Shown: one piece after another, positions 26,503 to 34,114 of the stretch | How the letters are laid out: every line of letters starts with the position of its first letter | Numbering within the stretch: the stretch's first letter is position 1 | NCBI GenBank assembly: GCA_036570425.1 | Contig: DATCYF010000022.1 | Coordinates: 167,867 to 231,866 of the forward strand | DNA from: Rhizorhapis sp036570425 | GTDB taxonomy: Bacteria > Pseudomonadota > Alphaproteobacteria > Sphingomonadales > Sphingomonadaceae | Direction of reading: 5' to 3' | DNA: 64,000 bases | The notes under the pieces: generated by a model | What the model saw: only the letters and a program-made list of their open reading frames with translations | Told to the model about the DNA's origin: nothing | The model's database searches: none | Program-made: the position numbers and the translations under genes

Positions 26503-28578
26503 ATGCTCCGTCCCCCCCTGCTCGCTGGCACCGCCGCCCTGTTTCTTGCCGCCCCTGCTTTGGCTCAGAACGATACAGCTGGGCCGCAAGAGGCCTATCA
26601 TTCGGAAACGCCGAAAGACATTATCGTTAGCGGAGCCTTTCAGCGTAACAGGCAAGACATATTGTCCGGAACTTCGGTGCTCACCGGGACCGAGTTGACT
26701 CGCCAGCTCAAACCCACCATTGGCGAGACGCTGGCCAACCAGCCGGGCGTGTCAGCGACGTCCTTTGGACCTAACGCTTCCCGCCCCGTGCTCCGCGGCT
26801 TTCAGGGTGAGCGGGTGCGGGTGCTGACCGACGGGATTGGCAGTTTCGACGTTTCCAACACGTCAGTCGATCATGCCGTTGTCATCAATCCTCTTACAGC
26901 AGACCGGATAGAGGTCCTGCGTGGCCCCTCCGCCCTGCTCTATGGATCGGCGGCGATTGGCGGCGTGGTGAATGTGATTGACAGCCGGATTCCGCGCGGC
27001 GTGCCCGATGAGACCATACACGTAGATGGTATCGCCACCTATGGTAGTGCCGCCGATGAACGCTCCATCTCCGGCGCGGTGGAAGCGCCGCTCGACGACA
27101 AGATCGTTGTCCATTTCGATGGCAGTTACAGCAAGACCGGCGACATGGAGACTGGCGGCCATATCTTGACGCCAGCGCTCCGGGCTGAGGCGGCCCGGAG
27201 CAGCGATCCCGCTATTGCTGCTCTGGCTAACCTCAAAGGCGAGCTCCCCAACAGCGCCGCACGGACCTGGGATGTTGCGGGGGGCGTAGCCCTTGTCACA
27301 GAAGGCGGTAATCTGGGCTTCTCGGTCAGCCATTTCGACAGCCTTTATGGCGTTCCCCTCCGTTATTCGCTCGATCCTGCGACAGAGGCGGAGAATGTGC
27401 GGCTGGACATGCACCAGACGCGCGCCGATCTGCGGGGAGAGATCAATACTGGCGGCGGTTTCCTGGACAAGATCCGCTTTCGCTCCGGTTTCGCCGATTA
27501 TCAGCATAGCGAGATCGAGGATACTGGCGAAGTCGGGACGACATTTTACAGCAAGGGCATCGAATCCCGCCTTGAGCTGGTGCAGACGAAACAAGACGGT
27601 TGGGAAGGCGCCATAGGGGCGCAGATGCTCATGCGAGATTTCCGTATTGTGGGTGAGGAGAAATTCCTGCCGAAAAACGAAACCCGCCAACTGAGCCTTT
27701 TCACGTTGCAATCCATTGATCTTGGCAAATTGCGAGCGGAAGCTGGTGCGCGGATCGAGCATAGTATCGTCAACGCCGATGCCGATCCGGACATAGGCAA
27801 TTTGGCCACGAGCAGAAGCTTTGATGCTATTTCCGGATCGATCGGCGCCAGCTATGCCGTGGCCGACGGCTGGCGCCTTGGTCTCAACGGCTCCTACAGC
27901 GAACGGGCGCCCTCAGCCGAAGAACTATTCGCCAATGGCCCGCATGCGGGAACGCAGGCGTTCGAGATTGGTGACACCGGATTGAGGCTGGAAAAGAACT
28001 GGGGACTGGAGGCCACGCTGCATGGATCGGGCGACGGCTACAGCTTCAGTGCGTCGGCCTATCATAGCTGGTTCGACAACTATATTTACGATGTCCGCAC
28101 CGGAGCGGTCGACGATGGCTTGCCTGTATTCCAGTACATGCAAGGCAAAGCGCGCTATTTCGGGTTTGAAGCGGAGGCGTCGGCAAAGCTCCTGCAATTG
28201 GGCGGCTATGCCATTAATCTTGATGGTCTTGCAGACTATGTCCACGCGAAGATCGCAAGCGTGGGGCCCGCTCCAGGCATTCCGCCGCTGCGCCTGCTCG
28301 CGGGGCTGGAGGCCCAGGGCGAGCGGCTCCAGAGCCGGATTGAAATTGAGCATGTGTTCGATCAGAAGCGCATCGCGCTCAACGAAACGCCGACCGATAA
28401 TTATACATTGGTGAACGCTTCGATCTCGTTCAAGCCGCTGCCGGGAAACGGGACGACGCTGGTGCTGTCAGCCAATAATATTTTCGACGTGGTCGCGCGA
28501 CGGCATGCCAGCTTTCTAAAGGACTATGCCCCACTCGCGGGGCGAGATTTCCGCATCAGCACCCGCTTCGCTTTTTAA
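26503..28578 (+). CDS. TonB-dependent outer membrane receptor, ZnuD-like
   Basis: A 691-residue receptor. A signal peptide (MLRPPLLAGTAALFL, cleavage near PALAQ) precedes a plug domain with VEVLRGP-like IEVLRGPSALLYGSAA and a 22-strand barrel ending in phenylalanine (RFAF). The plug segment FGPNASRPVLRGFQGER and the DHAVVINPL segment resemble ZnuD zinc receptors of Neisseria and Acinetobacter. Histidine-rich loops are modest (MHQTRADL, DYQHSEIED). It probably imports zinc or another metal complex across the outer membrane. ATG 26503 puts the signal peptide at the terminus. Confidence 0.85.
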   Translation: MLRPPLLAGTAALFLAAPALAQNDTAGPQEAYHSETPKDIIVSGAFQRNRQDILSGTSVLTGTELTRQLKPTIGETLANQPGVSATSFGPNASRPVLRGFQGERVRVLTDGIGSFDVSNTSVDHAVVINPLTADRIEVLRGPSALLYGSAAIGGVVNVIDSRIPRGVPDETIHVDGIATYGSAADERSISGAVEAPLDDKIVVHFDGSYSKTGDMETGGHILTPALRAEAARSSDPAIAALANLKGELPNSAARTWDVAGGVALVTEGGNLGFSVSHFDSLYGVPLRYSLDPATEAENVRLDMHQTRADLRGEINTGGGFLDKIRFRSGFADYQHSEIEDTGEVGTTFYSKGIESRLELVQTKQDGWEGAIGAQMLMRDFRIVGEEKFLPKNETRQLSLFTLQSIDLGKLRAEAGARIEHSIVNADADPDIGNLATSRSFDAISGSIGASYAVADGWRLGLNGSYSERAPSAEELFANGPHAGTQAFEIGDTGLRLEKNWGLEATLHGSGDGYSFSASAYHSWFDNYIYDVRTGAVDDGLPVFQYMQGKARYFGFEAEASAKLLQLGGYAINLDGLADYVHAKIASVGPAPGIPPLRLLAGLEAQGERLQSRIEIEHVFDQKRIALNETPTDNYTLVNASISFKPLPGNGTTLVLSANNIFDVVARRHASFLKDYAPLAGRDFRISTRFAF

Positions 28579-28654
28579 GGCGCAGAGATCAGTCGACCGA
28601 TGCACCTCCGTTACGAACTCGTTCTAAATATGCGACTTTTCCGGCCGTCTTAGA

Positions 28655-28689
28655 CCTTGATCTTTGCTGCACAACGCAGCGTATCAAGG
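28655..28689 (+). promoter_or_regulatory. Nested inverted repeat ahead of the chemoreceptor gene
   Basis: CCTTGAT (28655-28661) pairs with ATCAAGG (28683-28689), and inside it GCTGC (28666-28670) pairs with GCAGC (28676-28680) around a 5-base loop. The element ends 15 bases before the chemoreceptor ATG. It may be an operator or an mRNA hairpin that touches the ribosome binding region. Confidence 0.4.
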
Positions 28690-28704
28690 AAAGAAACGGA
28701 TATA

Positions 28705-30432
28705 ATGTCGCATACTTCATCCCGCCTCGCCTCTTGGCTGGGCGGTAAGTCCATTGGTCAGCGCCTCAACATCCAAGCCCGCGCCGCAGTCATCCTATGC
28801 GTGGCTATGGTTGTGACCAGCACGGGTGGTTCTTTGGTCAGCCTCGGGATAATGAAAAAAGATAATGAGATGGCCCACGGCGCACTGACCGCTGCCTTGC
28901 TGGAAAAAGATTTCGCATCGCTGGAGCGAGACGTATTCCAGAACGCGTTGCTGCAAGACAGTGAGGCCAGGACAGCGATGGAGGCCAATGCAGAAGATCT
29001 CAAGAATTCCATCGCCGCGGCCCGTAAAGATATAGGCGGAGAATATGCGGTTCAGCTCGATTCAGTCGCTGGGAACAGCAACGCTTATGTCGAGGTGGTT
29101 CGCAACATCATTGCCCAGGGCGCAGTTGACCGGAACAGCGTTGCGCAAATCATGGAGGCGGGGGACAAGGTTGACGGCGGCATCGAGGGGGTTCGCTCCC
29201 CAATGGTCGTCAAGTCCGAGGCGCTCGACGAACAACAAAGCACTCTGACCTATGCAGTCATGGGCATCACCCTGCTGATTGTCTGCATCACCGGTCTGGT
29301 CTCCGTGGTGCTCGCCCGCAGGATCAAGGCGATCATCGGCACAGAACTTCATGGCATTAACGACAGCATCACCAATATTGCGGTGGGCAATCTGTCTGTC
29401 GACATTCCTCATAGCCACAGACAGGACGAACTGGGCGACCTGGCTCGTGCAGCAGTCAAGCTGCGCGAGACGAGCATCGCAAAGCAGCAGGCGGATCAGG
29501 GCATGCGTGAAATGGTGAAAGTGGTGGGCGATGCGCTCCGGCGGCTGGCGGACGGTGATCTCACCACCCAGCTTCCCAAGTTGGCGGACGGCTATGAGGC
29601 TCTCCAAAAGGATTTCAACCAGACGATGCGTCAACTCCATGAAGCGATGCTGTCGGTCGCGAGCGCAGCCAATGGCATTGGCGCAGGATCGCGCGAAATT
29701 AGTCAGGCCTCCGACGATCTCGCCCGGCGCACTGAAAATCATGCCACCAATCTGGCCGAAGCGGCTGAAACGATCAGCCAAATCACGGGCAGCGTCGGAG
29801 AAGCCGCCGAAGGCGCGGCGCAAACGAACGCCCTAGTCAATGTCGCGGTTTCCGAGGCTAAGCAGAGCGGTTCGATCGTTCGCAAAGCCGTGGACGCCAT
29901 GGGCAATATCGAACAGGCAACGCAGGAAATCGGCAAAATTATCGGGGTGATCGATGGCATCACCTTCCAGACCAACCTGCTGGCACTCAACGCCGGTGTA
30001 GAAGCGGCACGGGCGGGCGATGCAGGCAAGGGATTCGCGGTCGTTGCGAGCGAGGTGCGTGCGCTCGCCCAGCGTTCGGCCGATGCCGCGCGCGACATCA
30101 ATGAACTGATCACCTCCAGCACGCAGGAAGTCGCTGTCGGTGTCGAACTGGTGGCTGATGCGGGCAAAGCACTGGAACGGATCGCCGCCAAGATCAACGA
30201 GATCACTGGGCTGGTGGGTCAGATCAGTGTTTCAGCCGAGCAGCAATCCATCAGGTTGACCCAGACGAACGGCGTCATGGCCAATATGGATCGCGTGACA
30301 CAACAAAATGCAGCCATGGTTGAACAAAGCACGGCCGCCGCGCGCAGTCTGGCTGAAGAAGCCCGGCGGCTGACTTCGCTGGTTCATCGTTTCCACCTTG
30401 GTGATGAAGACAGGCTTCGCGCTGCTGCTTAG
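28705..30432 (+). CDS. Methyl-accepting chemotaxis protein
   Basis: A 575-residue chemoreceptor. An N-terminal membrane segment, a short (about 140 residues) periplasmic four-helix-type region and a second segment (LTYAVMGITLLIVCITGLVSVVL) lead to HAMP-like sequence (DELGDLARAAVKLRE) and the signalling domain. The hairpin tip reads FQTNLLALNAGVEAARAG near residue 415. No C-terminal CheR-docking pentapeptide is apparent. Ligand unknown. No che operon is in the window. Confidence 0.93.
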   Translation: MSHTSSRLASWLGGKSIGQRLNIQARAAVILCVAMVVTSTGGSLVSLGIMKKDNEMAHGALTAALLEKDFASLERDVFQNALLQDSEARTAMEANAEDLKNSIAAARKDIGGEYAVQLDSVAGNSNAYVEVVRNIIAQGAVDRNSVAQIMEAGDKVDGGIEGVRSPMVVKSEALDEQQSTLTYAVMGITLLIVCITGLVSVVLARRIKAIIGTELHGINDSITNIAVGNLSVDIPHSHRQDELGDLARAAVKLRETSIAKQQADQGMREMVKVVGDALRRLADGDLTTQLPKLADGYEALQKDFNQTMRQLHEAMLSVASAANGIGAGSREISQASDDLARRTENHATNLAEAAETISQITGSVGEAAEGAAQTNALVNVAVSEAKQSGSIVRKAVDAMGNIEQATQEIGKIIGVIDGITFQTNLLALNAGVEAARAGDAGKGFAVVASEVRALAQRSADAARDINELITSSTQEVAVGVELVADAGKALERIAAKINEITGLVGQISVSAEQQSIRLTQTNGVMANMDRVTQQNAAMVEQSTAAARSLAEEARRLTSLVHRFHLGDEDRLRAAA

Positions 30433-30543
30433 GCCTGGAGGGCCGTTCCACCTTCCCTCCGTCCCGGCCTGACCCGTTCAACGCTCCATTCGGCTACAGA
30501 ATGCGCGCAACAGGCAGGCTTGGATGGCAGCAAAAGTAGAGCG

Positions 30544-30578
30544 GGGAGGCATCTGCGAAAGTCAGACGCCTCCCTTTT
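30544..30578 (+). terminator. Rho-independent terminator after the chemoreceptor gene
   Basis: GGGAGGCATCTG (30544-30555) pairs with CAGACGCCTCCC (30563-30574) with one mismatch around a 7-base loop, followed by TTTT on the plus strand. It lies about 110 bp past the chemoreceptor stop and also separates it from the convergent ATPase gene. Confidence 0.7.
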
Positions 30579-30644
30579 CAGAGCGCGATCAGGATCGTTT
30601 GAACCAGCCGTCGCGTTCGCAGGTCGCCAGGGACCCCAACAAGA

Positions 30645-31835
30645 TCAACAGGAGGGCAGAAGCGCTCCGGATGTTTGGATGTTCCCTGACTTTCTGGAGT
30701 CGGTCGCTTCAAGCGCCTGTGCAAAACGCATCCACAAATAGGTGGGAAGCCCTTCCTCAACGAAACGATAGATGCCGGGTCCGGCGACCGGATCAGGCAC
30801 GATCAGGCCTCCCGCCTCAGCCATTTCCTCGATAACGGCGCGCTCAAGCAGGGGATTCGGACCACCGCACAACTGTTCCAGATCGAACAGGCCTGCGGAA
30901 AAAAGCGATGCGCCTGCAGCAAGGCTGATATTCCGTTCTTCCCTGATCGATCCCATACGAGCCACGCAGGCAAGAACCACTCTTCCTATCCGGGATTCCA
31001 GCTCACGCAATGCCTCTCTGATCGCCGCTGCGACATGGGCGGAAGATATTTCCAGCACTTCCTCATCAATCGCGCGCATACCGGCATGGTGCGCCAGCAG
31101 CGTCGCGATATAGGGCGAACCGTTAGCGATCGTCCTTATCCGTTGCCGCGCCGCATCGCTGAAGCCAAGGCCGCTCTCATCGCTCCCTATCTGAAGCATC
31201 TCATCGACTTCGGAATCGTCCATACGCGGCAATTCCAGATTCAGGACGTTGCGGCGGATCGAAGGAATATGTTCGATCAGTTCCATGAAATTAGCCGCGA
31301 CGCCTGCCACAACCAATTGCACGCGTGCAGAACGGTCGGATAAATTCTTGATCAGTTCCGCAATACTCCGGCGAAAGCTGCGGGACGTTGCCCGGTCGAA
31401 TTCGTCAAGCATGATGATAATTCGCGTGCCTGCAACGGGGGCAAGCAGATCAGTCACATGCCTGGGCGAAAGCGGCGTGGCGCCCGTCAGATCGGCGAGA
31501 CTTGCGCCGACTTCGCTTGATGTCGCCGTCGGCGCGATCCCGCCATGATAAAGCTGCGGTATCTGGCCTAGAACAGACCGAAACATACCGTCAAAATCGC
31601 TGTCAGCGTCACAACTTTGATAGAGCACCAGATAACCCGCATCCCGCGCAGCGCCAGACAGGATGTGGAGAAGCGAAGTTTTGCCGATGCCTCTATCACC
31701 GTAAATGACAGCGTGCAGCCGCTGGTCCTCCAGTCCGGCAATCAGCATGCGCAACGCCTCCACTCGGCCGGCGAAGCGCTCACGCTCCACGACAGGCTGG
31801 GAAGGCGTAAATATACTGCGGAAGCTTAGCCGCAT
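30645..31835 (-). CDS. AAA ATPase (STAND-like), unknown role, EPS region
   Basis: A 396-residue protein. FTPSQPVVERERFAGRVEAL precedes a P-loop GDRGIGKTSLL near residue 48 and Walker B IIIMLDEFD near 138, as in ORC/STAND-type ATP-binding proteins. The C-terminal half is helical, with a winged-helix-like stretch, and no effector domain is recognised. ATG 31835 starts just before the conserved region; an open frame reaches 32021. It lies at the edge of the polysaccharide cluster beside an exosortase-type accessory gene, but its job there is unknown. Confidence 0.75.
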   Translation of the reverse strand: MRLSFRSIFTPSQPVVERERFAGRVEALRMLIAGLEDQRLHAVIYGDRGIGKTSLLHILSGAARDAGYLVLYQSCDADSDFDGMFRSVLGQIPQLYHGGIAPTATSSEVGASLADLTGATPLSPRHVTDLLAPVAGTRIIIMLDEFDRATSRSFRRSIAELIKNLSDRSARVQLVVAGVAANFMELIEHIPSIRRNVLNLELPRMDDSEVDEMLQIGSDESGLGFSDAARQRIRTIANGSPYIATLLAHHAGMRAIDEEVLEISSAHVAAAIREALRELESRIGRVVLACVARMGSIREERNISLAAGASLFSAGLFDLEQLCGGPNPLLERAVIEEMAEAGGLIVPDPVAGPGIYRFVEEGLPTYLWMRFAQALEATDSRKSGNIQTSGALLPSC

Positions 31836-31899
31836 CTGGGCAAATCGCCCACGCGCTGTCCCGTGAAGCTGATCCCGTGCGCTCCCCCGAAAATGCGGT

Positions 31900-31916
31900 A
31901 ATCGGGCGACCCGATT
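31900..31916. promoter_or_regulatory. Short palindrome upstream of the ATPase gene
   Basis: AATCGGG and CCCGATT flank a 3-base centre, giving a perfect 7-base inverted repeat 65 bp before the ATPase start. A dimeric repressor could bind it; nothing else supports this. Confidence 0.25.
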
Positions 31917-32052
31917 CTCGACAGGGGCCACATTTGTCCATAGTTGCGGACTTGCCTGCCCCTCCGCATCACAGGGCAGGCTGCGGTGTTTCCGGGTCTT
32001 GGAAAATCTCAACCAATCCAATGTTGACCTCCGCTCATCTGTCCTTGGGTGC

Positions 32053-32313
32053 TCATCTGTCTCTGGGTTTTGGCGAAAAGGGTCTAAGGATCATGTGGAC
32101 ATAGATGATACTCCCGGCCAGCAGCGCGATGGCGAGCGCATCCTTCCCCTCATTGCCGCTATAATTGACCAAAGCGCAGCCAATGCTGGGGGGCAGGTAA
32201 TGCCAGATCGTATCGATCTCTGGTCCATCACTCGTCGAGCGCTGCAGGAACAGCACGATCAGCGCCGCGAAAAGTCCAATGGCCACCCAGTCATAAATTG
32301 TACTCACTCTCAT
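32053..32313 (-). CDS. Small membrane protein resembling XrtV sorting system accessory protein
   Basis: An 86-residue protein with two hydrophobic segments (YDWVAIGLFAALIVLFL and ALAIALLAGSIIYVHMIL) joined by a polar loop containing WHYLPPSIGCALVNYSGN. From memory this matches small proteins annotated in sphingomonads as accessory to exosortase V, but no exosortase gene is in the window. ATG 32313 is chosen; a TTG at 32334 is possible. It lies between the ATPase and the sugar transferase on the same strand. Confidence 0.6.
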   Translation of the reverse strand: MRVSTIYDWVAIGLFAALIVLFLQRSTSDGPEIDTIWHYLPPSIGCALVNYSGNEGKDALAIALLAGSIIYVHMILRPFSPKPRDR

Positions 32314-32384
32314 CACCCAACTCAGGAGGCCCAATCGCGGAATGAGGAGACTAGAGACGGCAAACGGGTGGAATTACAACGCCA

Positions 32385-33803
32385 TCAATATGCATTTCGG
32401 TGCATTATCACCCGAGCCGTCAGCAAGAGGATGGTGATGTCGCGCCACAGCGTCCATCCGCTGAGATATTCAAGGTCGGCATTCAGGCGATTGGTGAGGT
32501 CGCTATGATGGTCGGTTGCACCCCGGTAACCACGCACCTGAGCGAGACCGGTGAGACCCGGCTTGGTCGCGTGGCGATACCAATACCGCCTGTCCACGTC
32601 CCAGAAAAGCGCACCTCCCGCTCGTGAACCCAGTGCATGGGGACGCGGACCGACAAGACTCATTTCCCCGCGCAACACATTCCAGAGCTGTGGCAGCTCA
32701 TCAATACTTGTGCGGCGAATGAATTGGCCCACCCGGGTGATCCGGTCATCATCCCTGGCTGTCGAACGATCCCCATTCTCGTCGCACTTTTCCACCCGCA
32801 TGCTGCGAAATTTATAAACGAGGAATAGCCGATTGCCTCGCCCCAGCCGTTCCTGCCTGAAAAAGACGCTGCCCCGGCTTTCCAGCTTGATCGCGATCGC
32901 AACCGCAAGCATCAGTGGCGACAGCACCACCAATACCGGCACAGTAATGGCCAAATCGAGCGTCCGCTTCATAAGGCGATGATGCAGGCTGAGCGCGCCA
33001 GCCGATACCTTGAAAGTGGACCCGCCCTCGAACCGGCTCACCTCAGTGACGCCGATTTCCTCCATTTCGGGAGCAATTAGTTCGCCATGCACTCCAGCGC
33101 TTTTCAGGACCAGCGTCCATTGCTCCCTGCGGGCGGGCGAACAGACCACGACAACCCGGTCCGCGCTCTGCATCAGGCGGCCCAGCCTGTCGAGCATCAT
33201 TGGATTTTGCACATCGGGCGAAAGGCCCAGGAAAGCGGCCTCATAAACAATGCTGTAGGGATCATTCGACGTGAATTCCTTGTCATCTACAATGATGATC
33301 TCGTTGATGAGACTGTCCCTGAAATTGCGCAGTACCATCCGCACGAAAAGGAACCGGCCAGCGGTGAGAGCCCCTATGCTGAGCACGACGCCCATACCAA
33401 AGATGGCGCGTGACAATTGCATGCTGGCCTTCATGTAGAAGGCAACGAACAGCAACGTCGCGGCAGTGAAGAGCAAGGATAATATCACCCGCGACAAACC
33501 ATGCGGAACGCCGCGCAATGCCTGAATACCATAAGCGTTGCTGTTGATCGCAATGCCCCCGAACACTGGCAGCAGCGCCAGAGTGGCAGTAAGGTCCGCT
33601 GAGCTGAGATTTGTCCCATGCCGCAGATAATTGGCGACGAGGAAACCCAGGAAAACCGCCAGAATGTCGGTGGCGAATAGCGCGACATAAAGAATCAGGC
33701 GGACCCGCTCATCGGCCCGCATGACATTTTCGCGCTTCCCGGCGACCTTTAATTGCGGCCGATAGCTTTCCGTGGGCTGAAGCTTGGCAGAGTGCAAATT
33801 CAC
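32385..33803 (-). CDS. Polyprenyl-phosphate sugar-1-phosphate transferase (EPS initiation)
   Basis: A 472-residue membrane protein. Four N-terminal membrane segments and a Rossmann-like middle precede a bacterial sugar transferase domain (residues ~280-470) with KRTLDLAITVPVLV, FFRQERLGRGNRLF, KFRSMR, RRTSIDELPQLWNVLRGEMSLVGPRP and KPGLTGLAQVRG. It loads the first sugar phosphate onto undecaprenyl phosphate to begin repeat-unit assembly, as in the WcaJ/GelB/SpsB type. GTG 33803 is chosen because AGGGAG lies 6 bases upstream. Confidence 0.92.
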   Translation of the reverse strand: MNLHSAKLQPTESYRPQLKVAGKRENVMRADERVRLILYVALFATDILAVFLGFLVANYLRHGTNLSSADLTATLALLPVFGGIAINSNAYGIQALRGVPHGLSRVILSLLFTAATLLFVAFYMKASMQLSRAIFGMGVVLSIGALTAGRFLFVRMVLRNFRDSLINEIIIVDDKEFTSNDPYSIVYEAAFLGLSPDVQNPMMLDRLGRLMQSADRVVVVCSPARREQWTLVLKSAGVHGELIAPEMEEIGVTEVSRFEGGSTFKVSAGALSLHHRLMKRTLDLAITVPVLVVLSPLMLAVAIAIKLESRGSVFFRQERLGRGNRLFLVYKFRSMRVEKCDENGDRSTARDDDRITRVGQFIRRTSIDELPQLWNVLRGEMSLVGPRPHALGSRAGGALFWDVDRRYWYRHATKPGLTGLAQVRGYRGATDHHSDLTNRLNADLEYLSGWTLWRDITILLLTARVIMHRNAY

Positions 33804-34114
33804 AAACGACTCCCTGAACCAGATGTGCTCATGGTTTGCGACTCCGGGCGTGCAGCAAATTACCGCGATCCCGTGCCCGATGCGAGCGCTAGTATAAGCC
33901 CCTGACGGCTGCAAGCGCCAACCCAGCCGAACTATCCGATATGCACAAGCCTTCAGGACCCGTCCGGTCGCGGAACTCGGTCGAAATTGCGATAAAAGGC
34001 AAGAAGCCCGCGCCGGAACGAACCAGACGCGGGCCCTTTGCAGTTCAATGCTGGCGGTGGGGTTTCCACCACTCCGGATGCTTTATTCAGGCACCCAGCA
34101 GATCTCGGCTCTTA
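33804..34114. other. 311-bp gap between sugar transferase and beta-helix gene
   Basis: No gene is seen. It should hold the sugar transferase promoter and its leader with the AGGGAG ribosome site. It also contains the terminator-like hairpin of the beta-helix gene (34001-34034). Confidence 0.6.
34001..34034 (-). terminator. Terminator-like hairpin after the beta-helix RTX gene
   Basis: On the minus strand GCCCGCG (34034-34028) pairs with CGCGGGC (34012-34006) across a 15-base loop and is followed by TTCTTGCCTTTT. It lies about 80 bp past the stop at 34115. The interrupted T tract makes it weaker than a classic terminator. Confidence 0.55.
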
